64,000 bases of DNA from Batrachochytrium dendrobatidis JAM81 (lineage: Eukaryota; Chytridiomycota; Chytridiomycetes; Rhizophydiales), in the NCBI RefSeq assembly GCF_000203795.2, contig NW_006281099.1, forward strand, positions 1,166,690 through 1,230,689. The letters are read 5' to 3'. Of this stretch, positions 36,901 through 47,688 are shown piece by piece. How positions within the stretch are numbered: the first letter of the stretch is position 1; each line of letters opens with the position of its first letter. A program made the position numbers and the translations under genes. The notes below the pieces were generated by a model, which ran no database searches, had not been told where the DNA came from, and worked only from the letters and a program-made list of their open reading frames with translations.

Positions 36901-37771
36901 CAGCAAAAAAAGGAAAAGGAAATATTGGACGAACTATAGCAATCGGAGCTGGATCATCAATGCTTCGAAAGGTTAGTTTAATATTAATGCGTTTTAGACT
37001 TTAAGCTACTGTACTAGATTTCTATACTTGCTAGCTAACATGGTCGTAAAATAATGTATAATCTACAGCAAGCTGCCGCACGTGCAAGTCTAATGGAAAA
37101 TTGGATGGTAATACAAAGTTACTGATTGTTTTTAAAAAGGATTGATTGATTTTCTAACTGTTATGACTATGAAAATGCATTTAATATTGGCAATAGAGTT
37201 CTCCAACTCCAAACGTAAGCATTTGATCTTTTGATAAAAATATTGCGCAATAATTTTACTCTGTATATTTAAACCAACTCATGAATTTCAATATGCCAGG
37301 CTGTTGTGTTGAGTGAACCAGAGATTGTTGAAGTCGGAGGTGAAATCTACAAACGAGCTTTTGCTGCAACTGGCCATATCTACTATTTGTAAGTAGATTG
37401 CAAAGCCTTGTACTTTTAGTATGAGATACAATGGCAAGCGTATTAATAGTTGCATTTTATTCAGTTCGACTCAAACACACAAGTCTATCTGGAAACTACC
37501 TGATGGATATACTATAGTAGAGAACTGCGCTGTTACATCTGCAAATGGAACCGAACCACATAACCCAGATTTAGATGGAAATCAAATGGCATTTGATATT
37601 GAGGAGGAAGAGGGAATGATACTAAACTTGGTTGAAGGCTACCCTATGTGGCGTTGTGTCGATCGCGGTGATGGAATGCCATACTTTTTTAACATCAATA
37701 CACAGGAGACTCGGTGGGAGCATCCCAAAGTATTAATAGCCGAGGGAGAAAATACAAATGCTCTAGCTTGA
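33911..37771 (+). CDS. Rho guanine-nucleotide exchange factor, DH-PH-WW
   Basis: Sixteen exons: 33911-34333, 34476-35039, 35136-35231, 35325-35382, 35472-35497, 35567-35665, 35752-35802, 35886-35911, 36014-36032, 36128-36295, 36377-36572, 36661-36971, 37069-37107, 37197-37214, 37300-37388, 37465-37771, giving 829 aa. A helical N-terminal region precedes the DH domain (about 305-510), with RLSALYELIETEADYCRDL, SFLIKPVQRICKYPLLLREL and the terminal helix. A PH domain follows (about 511-640): GPLLRLAGGK, RYVLLFTDMLLICK, VFASSNDEDRLKWIDAF. The C-terminus has a degenerate WW-like unit (HIYYFSTQTHKSIWKLPDG) and a good WW domain (about 787-817, MWRCVDRGDGMPYFFNINTQ then RWEHP). DH-PH proteins activate Rho-family GTPases. 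The intron after exon 5 starts with GC. Several exons are only 18-26 nt. Confidence 0.88.
35921..35952 (+). repeat. GATTT microsatellite in a RhoGEF intron
   Basis: About six tandem copies of the pentamer gattt, within the intron between exons 8 and 9. Confidence 0.8.
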
Positions 37772-38331
37772 TGTATGTATCCATTGGATTGACGTTTAGG
37801 ACCAATAAAAATCACTATTTTTGATATTTTATTATTTACTTGAATCTTGAGACAGCTATGAATTTATGATTACTTGAAACACAACTATTGCCAATCGTTT
37901 TAAGATTAAAAAACCATATGTTGGGTTAAATATTCATTGCTTACTATTACAAATTGACTTTAAACATTCTTAACTCTTCAATAAACACGATATTCATCGT
38001 ATGATACAATTAAACTATAGTTTTAAGCGTGTTCTTTCTCGCCTTTTGCATATCCACACATTGTACAATCACCCAATTCATCCATTTTAATCCAAATATC
38101 AAGATTGACTGTTTTCAAGAAAACTTACTTTTGTTGTGCTTAATCTCGGATAGATTTACATTCTGGTTCAACAAAACAATAGTTACATGTCGACAAAATA
38201 TCAGTAAACTAAAAAGTCCATGTCAAAATTCTGATCAATAAACTGACGCCCATTATTTCATAGGATTGGCTATTTATTATACACCGACACTTTTATTTAG
38301 TGTTTCATTTTGCATGGTACAGCTGCGATAG
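37772..38331. other. Convergent spacer with a decayed MITE-like sequence
   Basis: Bases near 37930-38330 share features with the MITE copies: 'ttaaacattcttaactc', a 'catcgtatgata' block, and 'agtgtttcattttgcatgg.acagctg' at the right end, a mutated terminus. No gene is supported; the small + frame at 38029-38241 lies inside this sequence. Confidence 0.4.
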
Positions 38332-41019
38332 TTACGTTGGTATCGCGGGAAAGGTTTGAAATGGTGTGGTAGATGCGGCTTGTGAAATTGAAATGGTGCT
38401 AAACTCTTCATCATTACCGTTTTCAGCTAACTGATTCGATGGTAAAATGAAATTTGACTGTGCTGTATCATCGATAGTTTCAGTGCCTACGCTACTTTGC
38501 ACTTCCATGTCAAAATGATCAATATTGGTCTTGTATTCCATTTCTCGGACAAAACCATTTGTATCCCTATTTCCCTGACGGACTGAACTGATTTGATTAC
38601 ATGAGCGCTCAGCAGCCTTTGCTAATGACGTGCCATTCATTTTGGCAAATAGGATCCGCAGTACACGCTCCTTATCTTCCCATGTAAGATCCTTGATGTC
38701 GATTTTTGCCTTGTTGCTTATACTTTTAGCTTTGTCTTCCTTATCGATCAGTGTTTCAGCTAGAAATTTGTCTAGTGGATTTTTGTTTTGAATTCTGAAC
38801 GATTGAACTGGGGGGATGGGTGCCCTGTCCTTGAACATCTATTTGATTGCAGAAAAACAATTAGTGCCAATTTCAAACAGTGCAAAATACTATTTTCTAC
38901 ACTATTTGATAATGCCAATCAACAGACTCACCGTTCTCATCCTCTTGTCGTATTCCATTTGTGCTTCTTTGAGCTGCTTTTCTCGTGCCTTTTTCATCTC
39001 ACTTTTAACCATCTCCAAAGCTTCCAAGAAAAACTGCTCTAGTTCTGTTCGCTGATTTAAAATATGCTGTGCTAATCGCTAATCAAAATGTATATATTTG
39101 AAAACAATTAAGCAATTTTGATATCTTCAACATTTTGCAAATCCAGTACTCAATGACAGCGCTAAATACCTTGATATGTTTCATTTCTAGTGTTTTTCGA
39201 GCAAGACTGGCTCTTAGTTTATCTGCCACTTCACGAACTTGATTTAGTTCATGACGCGCAAGATCTCCTATAATGGTTCGTTCATATTCAAATTCTCGTA
39301 CAACATGCGAAAGCGAATGCTCCATGCTAGCAATCTTTAATTTCAAGTCTTTGATCTAGTTTCAGCCAAGATACCACATTGAATAGTGTTTTAGCAAAAT
39401 ACGCATCATTACTGATTCGAAATCCACTCATCATACTTCTTTTTCTTGGGTTTTGGCTTTTATAATCTTTTCTTTTACTATTACATTGTGCAAATCCTTT
39501 TCTTCGGATAGTTGACGATTTGCTTGAGTAAGTTCAATATTTGCTTTGCTTAGTTCCTCACCTTCCTGTACATGGTATTGCAATGCCTCTGCCATTCGAA
39601 TGTTTTCTTTGTATACTTCCTTTGTTGTTTCGTTCAAGTTGAGCACTGCTTCCTGTTTTGCAATAAAATTCACCAATTATGATTTGGTCAATCAATTAAG
39701 CTTTATTGGCTATGAATTAAACAATGGATCGTGCATGTGAAAATAGATGGTATTACTTACCTTGTGTGCTTTGGTTGCAAGCTCGGATATTTTTCGGCTA
39801 GCTTCTTTTTGAAGTCTGATTTTTTCTTCAAAAAACTTTCGTTCTAATCGTATAATAATCTCCTTGTGTCGTTTCTCGGTATCATCCAGTTCGTGCTTTT
39901 GCTCATCCAAATTTTGCATCAAATCCATTCGTTTTTTCTAAATTGTTGATCAGTTGATGCAGGGTTAGATTACTACAGTTAAGTCGATTGTATGCTGAAA
40001 GTTGCTTTTAATTTACTCTGAAATCCTTGATAACAGAGAATTCTTGTTGCATAATTTTAAATGCAGCTTCCTTTTCACTTAGTATCCCATTGATTTCTGC
40101 CAAAATAGTCAAAATTACAAATGTCAGTTTTGCAGGCAATTCAAAATTTGTGTTTTTGTTTAATACGCCTTTGGCAAGGTAAAGAAATGTGTCGTACCTG
40201 CTGTATTGCGACTGCTTTCTTCGATAACTGCATCACGAGCAATTTTAAATTGTCTTTCTTGTTCAGCCATCTGGTCTTGAAGATCTTTGTATAATTTATT
40301 TTTAGATTCACATTCTTGATGTAAAGCAGCAATGACCTCGAGCTAAATGTATCAGTAAATTAGTACTTTACAGATGACGCACAAGATTCAAATGTTTAAT
40401 TTGTATAAAATATTTGAGCCTCTTACAGCATCCTTTTCTTGTTGCTGGCATGTTTCATTCAACAGTTCGTTGGTCTGGACTCTGTTTTGTTGAAATGGAG
40501 ATAGGTTATATATAGTGAGTAAAAAAAACATTTGATTTTGCTTCAGTGGGATATACAGTGCTTTGCAGAATTTTATTCAACCTACAGACTCATCATTCGC
40601 TCTTGTGTTTGCTTGAGTGATTTTGCTGTTGCCTCCAGTCTGTCATGTCGATTGAAATTTAGTTTAATTTGATAATTCACATTGGCAAATGTGTTTGAAA
40701 TTGGCAGTTTAAATATACATGAAAAACATCATGAATCAGCAATCTGAAGGAATACGTCTCATTCAACAAGACTGAATTCTTAGTTCAAATGAGACATTGA
40801 CAATATTAAAATATTATACAGATACTAGACGAACACTTTTTCGAGCGTGTATTCTTTAGTCGTCACAAGTTCGCCCTTGTCGTTTGTGACCATGTCTCGC
40901 GGGAGTTTTGATGCTTTAGACTTCTTAACCTTTTTGGTCTTCTTTTTTAGTTTGACAGCCTGTTTTGTTTCTGGTACTTCCGGTTCGTTGACCATACTTG
41001 GCAAGTCGACTGTACTCAT
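38332..41019 (-). CDS. BBOF1: BBOF1 (CCDC176) homologue, basal-body orientation coiled-coil protein
   Basis: Nine minus-strand exons join in frame: 40586-40639, 40427-40481, 40198-40342, 40017-40096, 39761-39937, 39437-39652, 39170-39355, 38932-39078, 38332-38838, about 522 aa. The protein is almost all coiled coil. It matches BBOF1 along its length: RLERKFFEEKIRLQKEASRK, VYKENIRMAEALQYH, IVKEKI, RLAQHILNQRTELEQFFLEA and LTWEDKERVLRILFAKMNG. BBOF1 is an axoneme/basal-body protein of motile cilia. A Lys-rich frame just upstream (ATG at 41019, ending 40825, KLKKKTKKVKKSK) looks like the usual basic N-terminus. I could not find a junction joining it in frame to 40639, so the 5' part is unresolved and the stated start is provisional. 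Confidence 0.8.
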
Positions 41020-41166
41020 GTTTGAAGATATTATGGTTTTGATTCTGTCGCGTAAAGTAGATTTCGACAAGTGGTTGCCCACAGAATATGTCCAGCAAGT
41101 CAATGGCTTGATACAATTTGGCTGGATTCACACAACGTAAATTCCACTTTTCATAAAATCAAAAGT

Positions 41167-44100
41167 TTATTTTTGAAAAATAAATCCCTTGAGGCTCATT
41201 GACGGATCAGCTGGTGCTTTACCCTTATCCACCCGGGAATATTCCAAATTCTCAACAGCAAAACTGCAATCCATATTCTCCTTTTCTTCAGCATTGTCAC
41301 TCTCGCTCAAATAATCGCCAGTATACTTGGATGCATTAAGAGGTGGTTTAGTAAAAGCAGGTTGATCATTCAAGGCCGTTCTAGTGGTAAATTGATCAAG
41401 AGTGACCGGCTCTTGAACAACAGAACTTGATCCCTGAACAGTCGGCTGATGATTTATCTCATTGCGCGGCTTTTTTGGTTTAGACTCCATTTCAGTATTA
41501 TCAGCTGATGGTTTGGGGATCATGCCTAATAAAGTGGTTTGCTTTCGTTTAACCGGTGCTAGCTCAGTGGTAGATCTTTTGGTCTTGTCAGCATCTAAAA
41601 TTGAAGTAATTAGTTTCAGCAAATCAATTCAAAATCGCCATCAAAATGCAATGCAAGTATCACTACTTAGTTTACCTTGCTGGTTCTTCAATGTGACTGC
41701 GTTAGAGATTACTTCAAATAGTTTCATTCCGTTAACAATATCAGGTAGTAGTGGTTTCCCACCATCAACTGCGTTGTTTACAGAAACAGCGGCAGAATTT
41801 GCTGGTATTGCAAATGGATTGCGTGTCTTTTTGGTATTTGCAACGGGTAGTTTTGTAACCACTGCTTTGTGCGAATTCGACTCATCTATTCGCCAAAAAT
41901 ATAGGTTAAATAATTAAAATCTAGTATCATTGATACAACATAGTTTCTTGAATAAACAGTGCTGTATTTTCAAAGATTTACCTTGAATTTCGACGCTATT
42001 TACTTCAGCTTGATCATATGCAGTGCTGTTTTTATTCTCAGTTATATGTGGTGCTTTGGTCTGACCATCTACTTGAAAGTTGCGCACATTTTTCTGAGAA
42101 GTTAGGCTTTCAACCATACCTAGTTCAGAAATTCTATCAGCATGCTGACCGCCATATTCAAAATCACGTACAACTGCAGGATTTGTGGGATGATTATAGA
42201 GATGCCGACGCTCGTTTGCAGCTTTGCGCTGCTTTTCCGCCAAGTATCTTGCCTGTATACAAAAGTAGAAACAGCGTCAGTTTTTGAACGTACATGTCAA
42301 TATTATATATCAAGTGCCAGTATGTATCCCAATCTAATATGTTTGACATGCCTCTTTGATTGAATTAATTCGAGATGCAAGATTCGGTAGATGAAGATGA
42401 ATAGCCAGCTTGGTTGCTCCCTCCAAGGATTTTGTTGAATGCAACATAGAGCATAAGTCAAGCGCACGTTGAGAACGCTCGGCGGTACAAGCTCCATGAA
42501 TAAGCTTCAACACCGTTTTGTCCAAGGCAAGATTTTCATGTAGGAACATGTCTGTATCATGGCTGTCATTATCAGAAAATTCATCCATATTCATTGAATT
42601 TTCTGCTATTTTGTGTCTCAAAAACAATTTTTGTTGAAAGAATCTAAATTTGATCATGTCAAAATCGGTATCAGTTGTGCCCAATATCAACCAGCGTAAT
42701 CATTACCAGATTCATGTTCAAAAAACCAATACATACTATCGACTTACGATTCTTCCATTTGTGTGCTTGTCAGATTAAATTGACAAAAAGGTACTTGAAG
42801 CGGCAACTCGTTAATGATTGGTTTTGGAAACTGAGGAGTCTTGTCATTCTAACAATTATTTTGGTACAAAACTGAGAAAGTCGGCTACTAATAGTATTCA
42901 ATTCTATCCACATAATTCAATCCAACGTACCTTGCAAATAATGCACATAAACTGGCTCCCAACAACACCGAGAGCCCAATAATGATCTTGTTTTGTGCCA
43001 CGAACGACATCGGTATCAAGTAGAGGTACCCACGAGGCATCTTGATGCAAAAACATACCACGCAAAATGCCTTTTGTATCATACGTAAGCGGAATCTAAT
43101 TTTATCATGATTAGGAATGGCAGTTGAGTGAATTAGCAATGTAACTACTAAAGTATTTAGTCATTAGTACTATGAGCAATATAAATCTCATGTGTACCAT
43201 TGTATCAGAAAACCCAACCCACTCCAAAGTAGAAGCAGGCGATATTGGAAGATTGTCTCGATGGATAGTTTTTCGTTTCTCTGCATCCATGAGAATGAAC
43301 GACACGCTTTGATTTCCTGTTGTTCAAACAAAATCAATAGTTATGATCACTACAACATGGTATAGTTCAAATCCATTTATAAAAAATACTCTAAAGGAGC
43401 GCTTACCATGAAAGGCTCCGCTGGAATGGTAGGCGATAAACAAGTATTTTGCATGGCCAGCCATAGTCAAGATTGGACCAGCAAGTGATTGAATACCAAT
43501 CTGTGAGCCACCATACGAAAAATAACGAAGATAGCCCAGATCCGTTGCCACAACAATTCCCATCTTGGTTAGCGCCACGGCTAAAATTAGTTGTGCTTTT
43601 GATTAGCAATGTACCCCTTGATTGATATTCAGATTTGAAAAATCAGCATTGACTTACCAAGTGCAGACTCTTTAATGGCAAGTTGAACAGTCCATTCATC
43701 TTTGGAAGGCCAATTGTCTAATGGCCTGAAAAAAATGGTGCTGGGCGTAGAAGAAGTAGCCTGGCAAGCAAATACAGCGCCAGATTCGTTCAGCGCACTC
43801 ATAGTATATCCATAATGATCAGTAAAATGAAACGGTCGCTGAGATTTATCGTGAAATTCCACATTGACTGTCCAGTGCACATCACTCTTAAGACTAGATA
43901 CCACGCCTATAAGATTAAATGCAAGGTATCGCTTGTTGTTTAACTCAGCGGTAGATCCAGATTGAAACGCAGCTTGTATCTCGTTGGAAAAGGTTGAGCC
44001 CAATATAGGCTGATTATAGCAAGACAGCCCCCCTATATGCAGAAAACGTTAAAAATGCAAAATCATGAAATCATGATGGATCTTTTGAAATTTCGGGTGT

Positions 44101-46322
44101 ATAATTGGTTTAAAATAAAATGTCGGGTGTACCTAATTGGAGTTCAGATAGTGCTGTAGCACGACTACGCTCCTTATATCGAAGAGCATCAGAAGGTCGC
44201 TTCAAGTCTTCCAAATAGCCGGCACCGTCATCATCCACAACAAAATCACACATTTCTTCGTATTCTTCCTCATCAATTTCCTCATTATCAGCATAATTAT
44301 TATAAGTAGCCATGTTAGAATCTGTGGTATTGTTGCGTCGATCTGCTAAACAATATATATAGCATAGTGGTGTTTTGATTAGAGTCAAAAGTTATGAATG
44401 TTGCAAAGCATTATAGCTTGCCTGAAAATGTGTTTTTGCTCGCCAGTCTGTTTGGTTTTGAGATTGGCTCATCTTCTGCCTCAAGTTCGGCAAACAGTTG
44501 ATCAAGCTTACTCTTGGACTGCTCAAAATCAGTTTTTTGCAACTGCTTGACTATTTTTTTTTCTTGGCCGGTAACTGGATGAGGAAGTTCTGCTGGAATC
44601 GCCTTTTCTATATACCCGATATTGTATATGCTGTCAATCTGGGGAGATAAATGTTAGATTGTATTTACCAAGAATCAAAACCAGTCAAGTACATCTACCG
44701 TCAGTAATTCGTTAGATCTTGGATGCCATGTTGCACCAGTTGCTGGAATAGCGAATTTCTCACTAAAACATCAAGTTTAAGGTTAAAAGTTGCTGTCAAG
44801 GTTGAATTCAGTTAAACAGGCATATTGTATCAAAATAAATACACTCTACTTGGTGATTGGAACCTCGCGATCTACCTCTGGACGCCAAATGCAAAAATGC
44901 TCCTTGACACCAACAGTCAGTAGATACATACCATTGGGTGAGTATTGCAACACAGATGCAGGCTAAAATCAATGGGTTTATAATAGTAATAATTAGCAAA
45001 TAATGCCAAGCATATTGTATAAACAGTGCTATTAGTTTAGTTCAAAGTCAAAATAAACCCACGTCTGGAGTGATGAGCTTGTACATGATATTCCAAGTTC
45101 CGTTTTGAACCACTACCACCTCTGCAAGATCCATATTCAAATGATATACCAAGACATGATGTCAAGAAATCGCATATTAATTTAATTTCTAGCGGCTGGC
45201 TTCATACAATAAGCTTACCTTGACGACGGCCACGAGTGGCAAAATGAGATCCAGAAGGATGCCAGGTAATATAACCCAAATCATTGATACCTGCAGTTGG
45301 TCTGCTAATCAAATCGCGCATCACTTTGACAGACTCGGCTGAATCAACCATGTCTGAAGGTATTTTAGACACTTTATTGTCATGTGCTGCGTTTTTGGCA
45401 TAGTTGAGTCTCCAGATACGAAGAGTCCCATCTGTACTGGAAGAAACGACAATATTGTCTTTGGGATGGAACGCAACAAACTTGATTGTATTTGAATGGC
45501 CCTCTAATGCGATTGTTCGAGTGGTGTCTTTAATGCATATTAGTTTCACTTCGCCATCGCTAAAACAATGTTAAAATGAGAGAACAAGGCGGTCAGGGTT
45601 AGATTTTACCATGCACATGTAGTCCATCCAGATTTAACATTTGAACCAACATGATAAGCTTACTCTGTGCCAATTGAAATCCATTTTCCATTTGGACTAA
45701 ATGCCAGGTGAGTGATATCCAAAGTGGATCTGTAAATAACAGATTTTAATGACATGCAGTCCAAATCAAAGAGTCGGACATGCTGGTCCTTGCAGCCTGT
45801 AGCAAGCATGGATCCCTATAAAGATATGTGTTCAACAGCACGAATAAGTTCTGAATCGTTTGGATCGAGGTGATTGACTGAGCGCAAATGTCAATCACAA
45901 TAGCATATAAATGCAAAGAGCCATACGATATACTTGCATGTGTAGCCAACGCAGTGATTGGCTGTGTATGTGTATCGTTCAGTTTAAGTGGAGTTTCGTT
46001 TCCACTTCGGACAAGGTTTGTTGAATAAATCTTGACCAAATGGTCAGCTCCAGCAGTGATAATTTTACTGGAATTATAAAAATAATATAATCAGTAAATC
46101 GATGCAATAATAATCGAGATTAAATGGCAATACAGTTGGACGTATTTCAGATATAGAAAGTCGGACAACAGATTTCAATTCAAAGTCGGTGAATCGTCCG
46201 CCATTGGATCCAATGGTGCATTTTTAAAACAAAGAGTGATAACAGCAGGCCACATACCTGCCATCAGCAGAGAATATGGCGCAGGAATGGCCAGTGTTCA
46301 GCGTGATCAATCGTTCCAACAT
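41167..46322 (-). CDS. CTF4: Ctf4 / WDHD1 / Mcl1 homologue, replisome hub linking CMG helicase and DNA polymerase alpha
   Basis: Eighteen exons (5' to 3'): 46258-46322, 45938-46067, 45664-45815, 45219-45559, 45063-45121, 44850-44962, 44699-44762, 44422-44638, 44133-44345, 43658-44032, 43407-43580, 43198-43316, 42931-43095, 42748-42839, 42352-42643, 41982-42252, 41676-41885, 41167-41594. They give 1159 aa (human WDHD1 1129). WD40 repeats lead (to about residue 300), e.g. HSNTIKFVAFHPKDNIVVSS and DGTLRIWRL. An acidic linker follows (NEEIDEEEYEEMCDF). The SepB beta-propeller and helical domain come next, from about 455 to 857: RYLAFNLIGVVSSL, FHFTDHYGYTMSALNESGA, QRALDLCSML, KLAIHLHLPNLASRI. The tail is disordered and basic, with KRKQTTLLGMI at about 1033. 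The introns after exons 2, 8 and 15 need GC donors to keep frame. It trimerises to couple replication with cohesion in better-known relatives. Confidence 0.9.
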
Positions 46323-46539
46323 CTGTCCGTATGTCAAGGTTTCAATTCAAAACTTGAGCAAACAACTTTCATTATCACGTGGTTTTAGCTCATTCTTTTG
46401 GCCAATATCATTCAATCGCTTTACATCAAACGAAACAGCTGTTTTTATTGTTGCAATAGATATGCTTGAACTAACATTCAAATGTCAGGTTTGAATAAAC
46501 CGCTTTAATGAAATTACCAATAATGTTTTTAAAAATAGA

Positions 46540-47688
46540 TCAAGCCAGTTGTATTTTTTTGCTAGTATAGTTTCCTGACGGTAATGTGGGAAGCAGATGT
46601 TTACCATTCACAGCAGCCAAAAACTTGCGAGTAAGTTCGTATTTGCGCTCAAAAATCTGTAGCTCTTTTTGACTTGCTTCAATTTCTCCATTGATAATCC
46701 CAGACTGCAATACAGCAGCAACAATAATAAGCAATCTGTATCCAGCCATAGAAACTTCTCGCAATCGCTCATAGGTAATGAGTGCATCCATGCGAATAAT
46801 GTCTTCAACACGACGAATATCCGTAATTGAAATTGAAGTGTAATTGTCTTTGAGATTCACAAGCCATGTCTTGAAATCGTAGCGCGACATGATGCGACGA
46901 AGGACAGACCAAGGTGCACGAACCCGGCCAGGTCCAAATGCTATTTCATTATCTGCTGGAGGAGGAACTACTCCGCGCAAAATACATAGACACTCGCAAA
47001 CCGTTTGAAGTTCTGCTGGTGGCGACGCATACCAAGCCACTTCAGTGATTTCTGTTGTAGATGAGGAAGCAAGAAATTGGTTATAGTGTATAATTTGAGG
47101 GCGTTTTATCGCCAGTAATGAGCGATGTGTAGAAGCCAAAGTATCACTTGTGAGTGCAAGCAACATTACAGGGTTCTTGAATCTATGCGACAGGACAACG
47201 TTGGCTAGTGCGCAAAACCTGCTTGTGGAAAGTCTTGCATTTAACAGTGATGCGGTGGAACAAAATTCAAATGCAACTAGAAGCAGCTCGTTGGGAAGAC
47301 TGGCAAGAAACGAGGTGTGTTTCAGCGCATCTGTCACTGCGCCTACGCGTTTATTAGACCGCAGTACAAGCCGAGTTGAATGATTAAAATTGAAGCTTTT
47401 AGAGCCGATGTTATTGCTGCCATCTATAGTGTCTGTACTTTGACTCCTGGATGGCTCATGGCCTGTCTTTAAAGAAAATGATCGCTTAAGCGAAGTAAGA
47501 CCGGCAAGTGAGGAGTTTTGTAAAAGACGAGTAGAGCGACGAGAAGGCGGTGAATTTGCTGGAGAGTTGACTGCAGTAGAATCAGATGATGACGATCGAA
47601 TGCCATGGTTTAACGCATTCATGAACGAAGTAGACAATCTTCTTGATGATAGCGGAGATGAGGTAGAATTGGAGGGTAGAATAGCCAT
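46540..47688 (-). CDS. F-box-like domain protein with conserved helical C-terminus
   Basis: A single exon of 382 aa from the ATG at 47688. The frame stays open upstream to 47916, but that part is Cys/Phe-rich and unlike a normal N-terminus, so I exclude it. Residues 1-115 are Ser-rich with basic patches (SSRRLSTSF, PPSRRSTRLL, LKRSFSLK), typical of phosphorylated disordered regions. About 125-165 is an F-box-like segment, FLASLPNELLLVAFEFC then LLNARLSTSRFCALANVVL. The second half is helical and well structured: WSVLRRIMSRYDFKTWLVNL, RRVEDIIRMDALITYERLRE, MAGYRLLIIVAAVLQ. I do not recognise that domain, so ubiquitin-ligase involvement is only suggested. The gene is tail-on to CTF4's start, with 217 bp between. 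Confidence 0.65.
   Translation of the reverse strand: MAILPSNSTSSPLSSRRLSTSFMNALNHGIRSSSSDSTAVNSPANSPPSRRSTRLLQNSSLAGLTSLKRSFSLKTGHEPSRSQSTDTIDGSNNIGSKSFNFNHSTRLVLRSNKRVGAVTDALKHTSFLASLPNELLLVAFEFCSTASLLNARLSTSRFCALANVVLSHRFKNPVMLLALTSDTLASTHRSLLAIKRPQIIHYNQFLASSSTTEITEVAWYASPPAELQTVCECLCILRGVVPPPADNEIAFGPGRVRAPWSVLRRIMSRYDFKTWLVNLKDNYTSISITDIRRVEDIIRMDALITYERLREVSMAGYRLLIIVAAVLQSGIINGEIEASQKELQIFERKYELTRKFLAAVNGKHLLPTLPSGNYTSKKIQLA

Noticed and set aside
46323..46539. Plus-strand frame near 46276-46494 as a gene
   Set aside because: It overlaps CTF4 exon 1 on the opposite strand and resembles no family.
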